Assembly: GCA_001247695.2 (NCBI GenBank)
Contig: LGRX02033402.1
Span: forward strand, 1 to 64,000
Length of the DNA stretch: 64,000 nt
From: Cymbomonas tetramitiformis
Taxonomy: Eukaryota > Chlorophyta > Pyramimonadophyceae > Pyramimonadales > Pyramimonadaceae
Direction: 5' to 3'
Translations under genes and position numbers: made by a program
Part shown: one piece after another, positions 25,365 through 34,843 of the stretch
Layout: each line of letters opens with the position of its first letter
Position numbering within the stretch: the first letter of the stretch is position 1
Notes under the pieces: model-generated
The model's database searches: none
What the model saw: only the letters and a program-made list of their open reading frames with translations
Told to the model about the DNA's origin: nothing

Positions 25365-27870
25365 TGATCAAACAGGAGATATATGACTATATATATGCTG
25401 TTTTGTAACTGTGAAAATGCAGGTGTGCTGGCTCTTGGAATACTAAAGTCAGATAAAATAATATGATGTCTGGCTAAGTGTTTCGGGAGCTTGACACTGT
25501 GACACAGGCAGCACTGCAGGTGACATCCAGGCGAGGGGTGAAACTAAGGGTGCACCACTGCTCCCCCCTAAGGGGGGGGGAAAGTCAGCATACCCGTGAC
25601 ACCACCTCACCCCGAAGGAGGGAGGTGCACTGCAGGGCCAGTCGGTACACCCGGACAGGCGGCTAGAAGAGATGTTTGAATGTTACCCTGAGAGGCCTTT
25701 TTCAACCTAGCTAGAAGCAATTCCATGCATGGCGCTAGTAAATTCTCACATCTCAAGCCCGAATCCAATTCTAGGGTTGTGGAGCTTCTCCGCTCACACT
25801 GCCGTTGATCTTGGGCAGCCACACAGGGGAAGAGCGAAATGCCGGCCAATCGGTGTCGTCCTCGTCGTCGAAGGCGGCGCCGTAGCAAGCAGGCTCCTCG
25901 AGGTCTTCAGGCAGCGGATAGGCGGCATCGTCCGTGGTTGGCACCACCAGAGAGCCGTTGCCGACTGTGTCGATCGCATCACCCGTAACCGGTGCAGGCA
26001 GGGAGAGGCGGGCGGAGAGCGCTGCCGCAGCAGGCTGCTCCTCGGGTGGAGCCGGCGGGTCCACCGCAGGGGGCGGTGCCGTGAGGGCGGCGGCGGATGC
26101 GTCAAGCGGCGGGCGGGCAGTAGCCGCTCGCGATGTCTCCAAGTGCCTGTTGTTCGCGAACGCCTCGACGCACACGTACGGGCAGGCACCACGGGTGTCG
26201 GGGTGGGAATCCGTGACGTGCCACATGCGGAAGCAGACAGTGCAGGGAAAACCCGTACCCACCCACTTGAGGTACATGGAGTTCGGGGAATCGGACGTCC
26301 ACTTTCCCTCCAAGGGCGCAGCCGATTGCTTTTGCATGCGAAGGGCCATGGCAACAGGGGACCGCGGAGATGGGTTGGGCCTCTGGGGCGCCTGCTTAGG
26401 GCGGTACCCAGAGCCCTCGGGCGGGATGTCGGGAGCGGCAGAGGACGAGAGTGTGGCAAGGGGGCTCTCGTCCCGAAAGGCGAGGCGGATGCGGAGAGCA
26501 AGGCGGGCAAAAGTGAAGACCGCACCCGCACGCAACTCGCGCAACACCACCAGGTACAGAGGGGCGATGTACGGCGACTGCTTGGCGGACTCGGACAGAA
26601 TGTGCCAGAGGTCCATGACGCGGTCGGGGTCGTTGTACGCCGGCTTAAGCTTCTGGTGGCGGTCTCCAAGCCGTCGAATTAGTGCAAGTTGTGGGGCGGG
26701 GTCCTCGATCTCGGTGAGGACAACCGCCCTCATCTGAGTCCAGAAGCGCATGCCGTCCGCGTCGGGCACACCCTCCACCTCGTACCGTAAGCGCTGAAGG
26801 GCGTAGCGGCCGTCAGCAGGGTGGTGGCGGGCACACTCGTGGTAGACGCTCAGTGCGTTGCCACGAAGCGGGTGCGGAAGGATGCTGAAGAGGATCTCGT
26901 TGATGGTGACGTGGTAAAAGTCATGGTCGTGCTCGAGGTCCAGGAGCTTGGCCGCCTCGCTGTAGGAGACGGGGTACAGCACGTGAGCTAATCCCGAGAG
27001 GAGGGCGTTGAAGTCCACGTCGGCAGTCGTGGTGTCCAAAGTGTAACCAGTGGGCATTTTGAGGCCAGTAGACTTCAGGAACGAGAGGAGGTCACTCCCA
27101 TACTGAAAAGCGTAGGCGAGCTGCTCGATGTACTCATCCTCGCGCCCCTCCTCCACAGGCGTGGTGGTCAAAACGTCGGGATCGTTGAAGTAGTCGAAAG
27201 CCGTAGGGGCGTTGACCGTTGATGTCGGCTTTGAGCGCAATGAAGAAGTTCCAACAATTCTGCGTGGTCTACGGGACGAGGCAGGAGTAGACTGCGAATC
27301 GGAAGGTGAATGTGACGGTGTTCCGCCCTGATGTGTGCGGGCAGCGCGCAGAGCGGATGCGAGTCCCTCACGTCGGGTCGAAGCCATTGTCGGAATAAAA
27401 TATTGCGGGTCCAGTTGTAACTTGAAGCACACGAGGTGTGCAATAAAAACAGCTGAAGATGTCGTGAAAAAGATGTCAAGATGTGGTGATGTCGTTTGCC
27501 GTGCCGTGACGTGCTGCGAGTGGTGCGGTGCGGCTGATGTCGTGCTGCTGCCAAAAGATGTCGATAGAGTCGCAAAAAGCGAAGCGGACCAGAGAGATCA
27601 ATAAGCCAACACAAAGGTGCGTGGGCCGGTAACCTGATCAAACAGGAGATATATGACTATATATATGCTGTTTTGTAACTGTGAAAATGCAGGTGTGCTG
27701 GCTCTTGGAATACTAAAGTCAGATAAAATAATATGATGTCTGGCTAAGTGTTTCGGGAGCCTGACACTGTGACACAGGCAGCACTGCAGGTGACATCCAG
27801 GCGAGGGGTGAAACTAAGGGTGCACCACTGCTCCCCCCTAAGGGGGGGGGGGAAGTCAGCATACCCGTGA
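25365..27870 (-). mobile_element. Element C: Gag-only LTR retrotransposon inside element D
   Basis: LTRs of about 235 bp at 25365-25599 (3' LTR) and 27635-27870 (5' LTR) differ at only one or two positions plus one G in a poly-G run. A TACAT target duplication flanks the element (25360-25364 and 27871-27875). On the minus strand the 5' LTR is followed by GGTTACCGGCCCAC (27616-27634), a diverged form of the half-initiator-tRNA primer site, and the 3' LTR is preceded by a GAGGTGGTG polypurine tract (25600-25613). The only ORF is Gag; no protease, integrase or reverse transcriptase fits in the 2.0 kb interior. Insertion is recent, judged by LTR identity. Confidence 0.85.
25771..27432 (-). CDS. 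Gag-like protein of element C
   Basis: A 553-residue ORF; the likely true start is the internal Met of MASTRREGLASALR (about 27387), because the 15 residues before it look untranslated. The middle (about residues 80-280) is a helical capsid-like region (GYTLDTTTADVDFNALL, LLDLEHDHDFYH, DGRYALQRLRYEVEG). A Cys/His motif follows at about residues 385-415: CTVCFRMW, then H, then CPYVC. The C-terminus is Pro/Ala-rich then acidic. It is clearly homologous by eye to the ORF at 56303-57673. Gag packages the element RNA into particles; the Cys/His motif stands where copia-type elements have a CCHC zinc knuckle. No pol follows. Confidence 0.8.
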   Translation of the reverse strand: MCFKLQLDPQYFIPTMASTRREGLASALRAARTHQGGTPSHSPSDSQSTPASSRRPRRIVGTSSLRSKPTSTVNAPTAFDYFNDPDVLTTTPVEEGREDEYIEQLAYAFQYGSDLLSFLKSTGLKMPTGYTLDTTTADVDFNALLSGLAHVLYPVSYSEAAKLLDLEHDHDFYHVTINEILFSILPHPLRGNALSVYHECARHHPADGRYALQRLRYEVEGVPDADGMRFWTQMRAVVLTEIEDPAPQLALIRRLGDRHQKLKPAYNDPDRVMDLWHILSESAKQSPYIAPLYLVVLRELRAGAVFTFARLALRIRLAFRDESPLATLSSSAAPDIPPEGSGYRPKQAPQRPNPSPRSPVAMALRMQKQSAAPLEGKWTSDSPNSMYLKWVGTGFPCTVCFRMWHVTDSHPDTRGACPYVCVEAFANNRHLETSRAATARPPLDASAAALTAPPPAVDPPAPPEEQPAAAALSARLSLPAPVTGDAIDTVGNGSLVVPTTDDAAYPLPEDLEEPACYGAAFDDEDDTDWPAFRSSPVWLPKINGSVSGEAPQP

Positions 27871-28147
27871 TACATCTCATTGGCGTTAAGCCACTTCCTT
27901 ATGGCCATTAAGCCCTTCTCTTTTTCGGCGTTAAGCCTACTTCTCTAAGTGGCAATACGCCAATCTTTGCGATAACATTTCCTTTTGGTCAAAAGTTTCT
28001 CCCACCCTTTCCTTTTCCTTTCGCATTTTGCGGACAAGCTGGTGAGATATGGTAAGGTGACCCACATGTGAAACACAATCTACCTTGAACATTCTCGCTC
28101 TGGCCAACATTGTTCGAGTAGTTGCGACCGGAGGCGCCCCTCCCTCC

Positions 28148-28744
28148 TTAGGACTGTGTCGCCTTTGCGATCCTTTCTGCCACTACTTTCCTACTCTTTT
28201 TCAGTCTCTTCTCCTGATCTTCAGTAACTACGACTGAGTCTCCCTCGAATTCCACTGCGACAGGCCAGCCATCGGTGAACGCAATATGAACCAATTGTGC
28301 CTGCTCTTCTGCCCAGGCCATTCCTTCTTCCAAAGCTGATGCTGCCTGCTTGAAATTTGTGAGCTCTTCTTCTGAAACTCTCCCTGCAAAACTTGGCTCT
28401 TCGATCGCCGCTTTAAGCGCGCGATTCACCTCAAAGAAAACGGAATCAGCCTTGTCTAAATTCTCAAACTGCCGTTTACACGAAAGATCTTCGGGCCTTG
28501 AGCCCCCTGCCTTTGTGTGGACGAATCCCCCAGAGGTCCAGGACGCTGGCCGCTGCAAGCTGCGCTTCTGCGGCTTCTGAGACACAGCCTGCAAAACTGC
28601 TTTTCCATCATTCGCTACCGATCTGTTTCTTTGCTCCTCTACCAGCGCTTTTAAGTGATCTTGAACATTCTTGTCAGTTTCGGACAAAACAGGGATCAAC
28701 TGATGGCAAATTACCATTGGTTGTCGATGACGAGCGAGCGACAA
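28148..28744 (-). CDS. Unidentified ORF of element D
   Basis: A 198-residue ORF whose first codons lie inside the 28704-28925 terminal repeat, so transcription from that repeat would carry it. It is Lys/Glu-rich and mostly helical, with segments such as VSEEELTNFKQAASALEEG and EDQEKRLKKSRKVVAERI. It has no Cys/His motif and no similarity I can see to the other Gag ORFs here. It may be the structural protein of element D or a C-terminal piece of one. The Met chosen is only the first in frame. Confidence 0.4.
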   Translation of the reverse strand: MSLARHRQPMVICHQLIPVLSETDKNVQDHLKALVEEQRNRSVANDGKAVLQAVSQKPQKRSLQRPASWTSGGFVHTKAGGSRPEDLSCKRQFENLDKADSVFFEVNRALKAAIEEPSFAGRVSEEELTNFKQAASALEEGMAWAEEQAQLVHIAFTDGWPVAVEFEGDSVVVTEDQEKRLKKSRKVVAERIAKATQS

Positions 28745-28925
28745 TATAAATTCAAGACTTGGAGATTATAAATAAGAGGCAGCGCAACTGAGTTGGTTTT
28801 ATATACTAGCCGGAGAGAACATTTTATAGTGAATTTTATGCATACAAATAGTTATAATCATTATTATTTATTATAACTTGTAGAAAAGAAGAAAACAATC
28901 ACGCCATTTATATGTAACTTGTAGG

Positions 28926-29672
28926 GTTTATAGGGTGAGGTGTCGGGTGCCGGATGGTTTGATTTGTATGGGGGGTGGATGCCATAATTGACGTGAATAA
29001 GTTCAGAATTGAGAATAGCCGTGAAAGGCTCCTTGGGTCGAGGGGGAAAGAGTCTTCTCCCATTTATGCCTAAGCCGGCATACTGTAAACCCGGAGCACC
29101 TGCGGTTTAAACCCCGGTTTAAACCTTTTTTGGCCGCCGCGGTTAAAACCGGTTACGGGTTAGCATACTTAAGGACCCTTACCATACTTAAGGACTTGAG
29201 ACTTAATAAATAAACATAGTGTTATAGTGGATTTTTGATATACTCGTATGTACTTGAGGACGCGGGGAGTAGACCCGGTGGTGATGGTGATGTTGGTTTC
29301 CTGGGTCACTCTAACATACCACCATGCGAAACTTTCCTCGGATTTAGACGACCCTGCTGGTGGCATAGTAAACTACAAACTTTTGGAGCAGACGAGAGTC
29401 ATGCCGGGCCTGACTTTGTGTCACTGTGACAATCAGTGATGCCCCTTGCGTGCCCCCCTCACTGTGATTGTCACTTGCAGTTCCGTTGTCACGGTTCGAT
29501 GGATCCGGTTCCTTTCGGCAACTCAGTTCGGCAAACCGAACCCCTAATAAAACATCTATCGCATTTTATTATGTTATATTTTGCCATCCACTGAGTGTCC
29601 AGCCATTGCCTGTGTACATCTATTATATCTGCAAAGTCAGAATTGTTGTAAGAGAGGAATGGTCGAGAGGTA
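28926..29672. other. Sequence between elements D and A
   Basis: No gene. A foldback-like block lies at about 29060-29165, with CGGTTTAAACC copies and CGGTTAAAACCGG. It is related, partly in inverted orientation, to 34680-34785. Confidence 0.4.
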
Positions 29673-29852
29673 ACCTCTGCTGGAAATGACACCCTGACTA
29701 GTTCGTACAGTCAGGTGTCATATTCAGTGTGTCATCTTCGGTGATCAGCTTGTGTGACAAACTCAGTATATATGTCTATTATCTGAGTTTATCTTAGTTC
29801 GTTGTTTCACCGTCGGCAGCGTTCCCCCTCGTGCACTGCTGAGTTTCTAGCA

Positions 29853-29882
29853 GGTTATGGGCCCACCACGCTTCCACTGCGC
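29853..29882 (+). promoter_or_regulatory. Primer-binding site for half initiator tRNA-Met
   Basis: It starts GGTTATGGGCCCACC directly at the LTR edge. GGTTATGGGCCC is the exact complement of the conserved anticodon-loop sequence GGGCCCATAACC of initiator tRNA-Met. The match continues through the anticodon stem into the D arm for 30 nt against the plant-type tRNA as I remember it. Drosophila copia and yeast Ty5 prime from this internal half-tRNA site. Confidence 0.85.
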
Positions 29883-30049
29883 GAACTGGAACCACAAGAC
29901 CCGCGACCACAAGACCCGCGACTGGCTCCTCCAGAACGCGCAGGCTCACACGACAGGCTCCTCCTGTTCGTGTAGAGCGTCATTTCTTTCATTCCGTTGA
30001 TTCTGCTTCTGGTTCCATCGGCACATCTGAGCAGCCGGACATTCACGCA

Positions 30050-30586
30050 GTGTTTGAGAGTGATGAGAGCGAGGACGAATCGGAGTACCCTCCCGGGTAT
30101 TACGATGAGTCTGACGACGATTGTGAGGAGTTTGATGGCCACTTGGCCTCTCCGCAATTTTGCCCTTCACAGTTGGCACAGGCTCCTGCCTTGGGCACAG
30201 GTTCCCAAGGGGAGTCTCATGGCGGTGTTTTGGACGTTGCAGCAGCTGATTTTTTCCCGCAAACATTTATTTCGACTGGAAATGCTTCGCTCTCTTCAGA
30301 GCACGTTGATCCGGTTAACGATGACAACGACGAGTTCTACCCCTATTCTTCCGACGATCACGAGGAGCACGACTCTGGTGGTGCTTACGAGGACGATGCT
30401 GACCCCTCCGATTACGATTCTGGAGACCACCACGACTCTGGGTCTGGTGGTGCTAGCAGCGAATCTTACGGTGGTTATTCTTCTGGGTCTTCTTATTTTT
30501 CTAAACGGACAGGAGAGCATTCCTTTCAGATGTTTCGACCACTAGCTGACGCGTTCGTATTATGGTGTTTCTTTTCGGGATGTTGA
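30050..30586 (+). CDS. Acidic Gag C-terminal-type ORF of element A
   Basis: A 178-residue ORF very rich in Asp, Glu, Ser and Tyr, with clusters such as DESEDESEYPPGYYDESDDD and SSDDHEEHDSGG. The open frame extends upstream of the Met towards the primer site, so the Met at 30050 may not be the start. The Asp/Ser composition resembles the acidic C-terminus of the Gag of element B, so I read it as the remnant of a gag whose capsid and Cys/His parts were deleted. Alternatively it is an independent small ORF. No fold or catalytic motif is visible. Confidence 0.45.
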   Translation: MFESDESEDESEYPPGYYDESDDDCEEFDGHLASPQFCPSQLAQAPALGTGSQGESHGGVLDVAAADFFPQTFISTGNASLSSEHVDPVNDDNDEFYPYSSDDHEEHDSGGAYEDDADPSDYDSGDHHDSGSGGASSESYGGYSSGSSYFSKRTGEHSFQMFRPLADAFVLWCFFSGC

Positions 30587-30945
30587 CCACTAGCGGGCAG
30601 CTATTGTTTCATTTCCGCGAGCCCTCTTATAGAGATGTGTTATTCCTCCCAACTGGCCGCGCACAACTAAACAGCTAAACCGACAGGCAATTTTCTTCCA
30701 TGATTCATCTACTTTCGTGAGCAGACAGGCGGCATCTTGAATTGCTGCTGACCACTAGCCGGCAGAGATTTAGCCCGGAAGTCTTTCCAACATGAGATGA
30801 GCACCTAGCAGTGTTTTATTCGGCATCCTCTGTTCAATCCTTTAGCCTTGTGATATTTCTAGCTACAAGACTTAACCATTCTCATTAGATGTGAACTCTA
30901 GTAGCTAGGGTGGTGACTTTCACAAGCTGTAGAGCCACCTCAGAT

Positions 30946-30954
30946 GAGGTGGTG
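30946..30954 (+). promoter_or_regulatory. Polypurine tract of element A
   Basis: GAGGTGGTG abuts the 3' LTR. The same motif precedes the 3' LTRs of elements B, C, E and G. Confidence 0.75.
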
Positions 30955-31147
30955 TGCTGGAATTGGCACTGTGACATGTTCGTACTGTCACGTGTCTTTT
31001 CCGGGATGTCATCTTCGGTGACTCTGCTTGTGTCAGTCTGACTACTTATTCCCATATGTTATCAATTATTGAGTTCGTTCTTGATCCGCCGGGAGCGTTC
31101 TCCCCGCTGTCACTGTGTAGTTTCCAGCAACCTCTACTAACACGATT

Positions 31148-34100
31148 TGCTGGACTTCGGGTTTAGGCTTAGTTATTATGGGCTCTGACTAGCCCCTAGC
31201 CTGACCCTGCTTCCGTATCGTGTCCGTGACATCCTAGCACTGTACTGTACAGTAGTACAGTACAGTAGTACAGTCTTGCTTCACTGTCTGGGTTTCCGAG
31301 AGCATAAAGCCTCGGCCAGACACTGATTATATGATTATCAGTTTGATGCTCAGCGAGCTTAGCCGGACAGCGTATCTGTCTTCCTCGCAGGTTATGGCCC
31401 GCACCGGCTTTCCGGTGGTTCTGATGATGGCGCAGCGCCTTGCTGTTGCCATGTTCGGCTAAGTAGGACGTAGGAGGGGTTGAGCGCCCACTTGGGCGGT
31501 GGTGTATCATTCTGGCGGTACTGTATGGCCTTTTGACATGGCAGTGATGGCGGCACGCGTTGTGCTCGCCTTCGCTGCGCAGGAGATCAGTTTATTTGTG
31601 ACGGATTGTTTTTATTTTACGGCAGTATCGTCGCAGCGAGAGTTGATCTGCATCGTGCGCCACTGGCCCTGGCGAGGACGCTCCACACGTTGTGAATTTT
31701 GGCCACTCTCATTCTTCCGCTAACGACCTGTAATTTTCAATCTGTTCTGCTGAGACTTCTACAGAGTATCTGGCCGCCGTGGCAATTCTTACACCACCAC
31801 CCTGCTTAGCTCAACCTTTCACTGTCTCTCCATCATGGTTACCACAGCAAATAGAATGACGCGGTCTCGCGTCCGTAGATTAGAAACGATTTTTGATGAT
31901 GTGGGTGCGCAGCACACTGCGACGCCACACACGCCGCGGCTGCCAGCTCCGACCACCGCAGCTGCGAGGGAAATTCTTGAGAAGTGTCAGCAGTTGGCTC
32001 GGGAAAATTTCGACAGGAGGGTTGCTAAGACCGTTGCCACTAAAATTCTGGGGGACAAGTCTGAGCGCTTCGCTGGGACCGAAACAGATGCGGTCGACAT
32101 TTTTTCACAAGTCATGCATGAGCTACGCACGCAGTTTCTACTGCAGTCACAGGCATTTGCTCCCCTGTTTGACTTGACCGACATGGCTGTTGAGGCTAGG
32201 CATGAGGCCAATGAACTGCTGCTTTCGGCTCTGACGTTTCTGGCTCGCCCTGGCTCGCCTGCTCGTGACTGGCTTGAGGCCTCTGGGTCTGACGTTCCTG
32301 GAGATGGCAAGCGTGCTGCCCTTGAGGTGGTACGCATGCTCCAGGAACGCTCAGAGCCCTTTGACTCTTTTGAGTCGCTGCTGGCGGTTCGCATCCCCAG
32401 CAGCGAAGATCCTGACCGTGGCATCCGTGAGTTCAATGGCCTGTTGCGGGACGTTCAGCGTTCCCACAACTTGCCAGAGGACGCGGTGAAGCGGCAGTTT
32501 CTCAAGGCTCTCGGCAATTCGGCTTCGTACCGTGACTTGGCTAATTCCTTGGCTCGAGCTGACCAGCGGCAGGGCGTGTCTCTTTTGACTATTCAGGCTC
32601 GTGTGCGGGAGCAGTTCCGCCACGGCCTGAAAGTCTCTGGCACCCGTGTCTCTGCTCTGTCATTCGGCGATGGCGCGTCTGACCTAGCTGCGGCGTTGTC
32701 CAGTCTGCAGAAGCAGCTGGAGCGCATGCAGCAGGACATTCGTGACCTAAAGCGGCAGAAGCGGGAAGGGGCACCGCCTGCGGGCAAGCACCTTACCCGC
32801 TCTGCTGCTAAGCATCATCGTGCTGGTGTTAAGCCACTTGGCACCGCTCCTCCTGTCTCATTTGACAAGAAGAGCGGTGCCTTCGTGCCTCACTGCAGAA
32901 ATGCGGAGTGTGCACAAAGTGGTTTGAAACACTGGCATGCTGAATGCCCCAACGGCGGTCCTCAGTCTGCCCACTACTGTGGTGCAGTTGAGGACTATGA
33001 GACTGACTGCCTGGCTGTTCGTTTCCAGCGTTTCTATGACGCTGGGGATGAACATGCCTTCGAGTCGCTCTGCACGATGGAGGGTCGCCCAGAGGTGGTC
33101 GAGCTGTCGGCACATTCTTTTGTGCCGGCTGAGCCCACATCTCTGCGGCACTTTCAGGATGCGGCGGCTTCCGCTCAGGATGCGGCGGCTGACGAGGACG
33201 GCATGGCTCAGTTTGGTCTGGCTACATTCCACTCGGATGCACGGGGCTTGATTCCGCCACCGCCTACGGTTCGGCATCCCTCTGCACTCGTGGCTGGTGG
33301 TGTGCCTGCGGCTCATGACCCGCCAGTGGTTGTCCCTGGCTCTCTCGGCTTGCCTGGCTCTGTCCCGTCACTCCAGCTTGGCGACTCTGCACCGGCTCCG
33401 CTGTTTGCTGGCATGAGGATTGAGGCTTCTGACATTGGCTCTGAGGTCTCTGACAATGACCAAGGCTCTGACGATGACTCTGACGGCGGGCAGCGGGTGG
33501 CTTTTGGCTCCTTCGGCGCTCTTGGGCATGGCTCTGACTCTGACCTTGCTGACGGGGGAGCATCGCCAGCAGCAGCTCCGGTGTACCGTCCACGGGCTCC
33601 GCCGAGCTTTCTCCGGTGTGCATTGATGTCTTCGGTGCTTTGCTGTTCTCTACTGGCCAGCGCTACGGCATCTCTGGTTGCCGTGGGCGGTGGTGACAGG
33701 GGCCTGGTTGAGCCCGGAGTCACCGTCCGTCGGTTTACCGGAGATCTCTCTGCTTCGATTCCACCACTTGGTCCTTGGTGCTGCAGACATCCGTGATTGG
33801 CCGCCAGACGATGGAGTTCTCATGTGTGCTTCTTCAATGCTCAAGCCGCCGTGGGGTTCTACTTGTTCCAGTTCTTCAGTTCCTTTACATTTTGCTGTGG
33901 ATCCACCTTGCCCGCTTGGGTCTGGTGGTGCTCAATTTAAGACAGACAGCTTGCAATTCACTTCGGGATTATTCTGTGCTTGCATCCCGACCGCTGAACT
34001 CAGCCCTGCTGACCAGCCTCAAAGTGGCTGAGTTTGCTTCGATTGTCCTGGCAGCTTGATTAGCTTTAGCCCAGTAGTGGGATGACCGGGTCAAGACCCC

Positions 34101-34458
34101 GGTACCCGGCTAGAAGTGATCGGTTTCCACCGAAGTGAATGTTAGGTGTTTGTTTATTGTCTCGTGGCTGTATGTCCTGTACCTGCTTTGCTAGGTAGTC
34201 ACACCCACGGGTGGTGTGCTGGACTTCGGGTTTAGGCTTAGTTATTATGGGCTCTGACTAGCCCCTAGCCTGACCCTGCTTCCGTATCGTGTCCGTGACA
34301 TCCTAGCACTGTACTGTACAGTAGTACAGTACAGTAGTACAGTCTTGCTTCACTGTCTGGGTTTCCGAGAGCATAAAGCCTCGGCCAGACACTGTTTATA
34401 TGATTATCAGTTTGATGCTCAGCGAGCTTAGCCGGACAGCGTATCTGTCTTCCTCGCA
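31148..34458 (+). mobile_element. Element B: young Gag-only LTR retrotransposon
   Basis: Two 242-bp LTRs (31148-31389 and 34217-34458) start TGCTGGAC and end TCGCA. I see a single base difference between them, in the CACTGATTAT/CACTGTTTAT region. The target duplication is CGATT (31143-31147 and 34459-34463). The primer site GGTTATGGCCCGCACC (31390-31405) is a one-base-deleted form of the half-initiator-tRNA site, and the polypurine tract GGGTGGTG (34209-34216) abuts the 3' LTR. The LTR contains a GTACTGTACAGTAGTACAG palindrome-rich stretch. It inserted 13 bp beyond the end of element A. A recent, probably still mobile, non-autonomous copy. Confidence 0.92.
31835..33796 (+). CDS. Gag protein of element B
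   Basis: An intact 653-residue ORF starting MVTTANRMTRSRVRR. Residues 40-300 are a helical capsid-like region (LGDKSERFAGTETDAVDIF, GKRAALEVVRMLQERSEPF, LEAKS-type helices), followed by a coiled coil at about 280-310 (LSSLQKQLERMQQDIRDLKR). The Cys/His motif at about 350-385 reads CRNAECAQSGLKHWHAECP, then GG, and the C-terminus has acidic SDNDQGSDDDSDGG runs. It is homologous to the Gag of element E (shared LGDK..F.GT and GRRA/GKRA blocks). It should form particles and bind RNA. The stop at 33796 is followed by 420 bp without pol motifs, so enzymes must come in trans. Confidence 0.82.
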   Translation: MVTTANRMTRSRVRRLETIFDDVGAQHTATPHTPRLPAPTTAAAREILEKCQQLARENFDRRVAKTVATKILGDKSERFAGTETDAVDIFSQVMHELRTQFLLQSQAFAPLFDLTDMAVEARHEANELLLSALTFLARPGSPARDWLEASGSDVPGDGKRAALEVVRMLQERSEPFDSFESLLAVRIPSSEDPDRGIREFNGLLRDVQRSHNLPEDAVKRQFLKALGNSASYRDLANSLARADQRQGVSLLTIQARVREQFRHGLKVSGTRVSALSFGDGASDLAAALSSLQKQLERMQQDIRDLKRQKREGAPPAGKHLTRSAAKHHRAGVKPLGTAPPVSFDKKSGAFVPHCRNAECAQSGLKHWHAECPNGGPQSAHYCGAVEDYETDCLAVRFQRFYDAGDEHAFESLCTMEGRPEVVELSAHSFVPAEPTSLRHFQDAAASAQDAAADEDGMAQFGLATFHSDARGLIPPPPTVRHPSALVAGGVPAAHDPPVVVPGSLGLPGSVPSLQLGDSAPAPLFAGMRIEASDIGSEVSDNDQGSDDDSDGGQRVAFGSFGALGHGSDSDLADGGASPAAAPVYRPRAPPSFLRCALMSSVLCCSLLASATASLVAVGGGDRGLVEPGVTVRRFTGDLSASIPPLGPWCCRHP

Positions 34459-34463
34459 CGATT

Positions 34464-34843
34464 TCAGTTGCCTTTGTTCTTTAGTAGTTGCCTGCTTGCA
34501 GGATTACAGCGGACTCGCGACTTTGTCACTATTCTCAACGTAAATGTTTTATTATTATTATCATCATCATCATCATCTACTAACCGCCTGGCCGCAGAAC
34601 TTTGCCAAATGTTGGGCTGCCGAAATAATGTTGTCAATTCGGCAATAATAGCAATTAAAGGGAGCAGCCCACGGTCGGGATTTCACCCGGTTAAAACCCT
34701 GGTTAGAACCTTTTTTGATCGTCGCGGTTAAAACCGGTCACGGGTTTACGCCGGCTTAGATTTATGCCACTAGCTTATGTCGGGGGAATGATGCCCGCAC
34801 GGCGGGGGAATTAACTTTTATCCCAGCATCCGACGGCATGCAC
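34464..34843. other. Spacer with foldback-like block
   Basis: No gene. An ATC/ATT trinucleotide run lies at about 34552-34577, and a block at 34680-34785 (CCGGTTAAAACCC, CGGTTAAAACCGG, CGCCGGCTTAGA) is related to the one at 29060-29165. Confidence 0.45.

Larger units (their letters stand above)
24886..28925. mobile_element. Element D: direct-repeat-flanked element (LTR-like), host of element C
   Basis: Two nearly identical 222-bp direct repeats bound this element, at 24886-25107 and 28704-28925, starting TGGCAAATTACC and ending CTTGTAGG. The few differences are single bases. Internal sequence (25108-25359 and 27876-28703) holds one minus-strand ORF. The repeats look like LTRs because of their position and a TATAAA-like region inside, but I see neither a target-site duplication nor the tRNA-Met-type primer site of the other elements. 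It is therefore a different family or an incomplete copy. Element C is inserted in its interior. Confidence 0.6.
29678..31129 (+). mobile_element. Element A: deletion-derived LTR retrotransposon
   Basis: Two 175-bp LTRs (29678-29852 and 30955-31129) begin TGCTGGAA and end AGCA, and differ at roughly a quarter of positions. An ACCTC target duplication (29673-29677 and 31130-31134) brackets them. The 30 nt right after the 5' LTR match the complement of an initiator tRNA-Met 5' half. A GAGGTGGTG polypurine tract (30946-30954) touches the 3' LTR. The interior is only 1.1 kb with one acidic ORF. The strong LTR divergence makes this the oldest of the LTR elements here. Confidence 0.9.

Noticed and set aside
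25729..26737. Plus-strand ORFs of 267 and 317 residues
   Set aside because: They are antisense shadows of the GC-rich gag of element C; no domain.
32858..33723. Minus-strand ORFs of 119-152 residues opposite gag of element B
   Set aside because: Antisense shadows of a conserved Gag frame.
33678..34031. Plus-strand frame after gag of element B as a pol or envelope remnant
   Set aside because: No protease, integrase or reverse transcriptase motif and no membrane-protein pattern could be seen.
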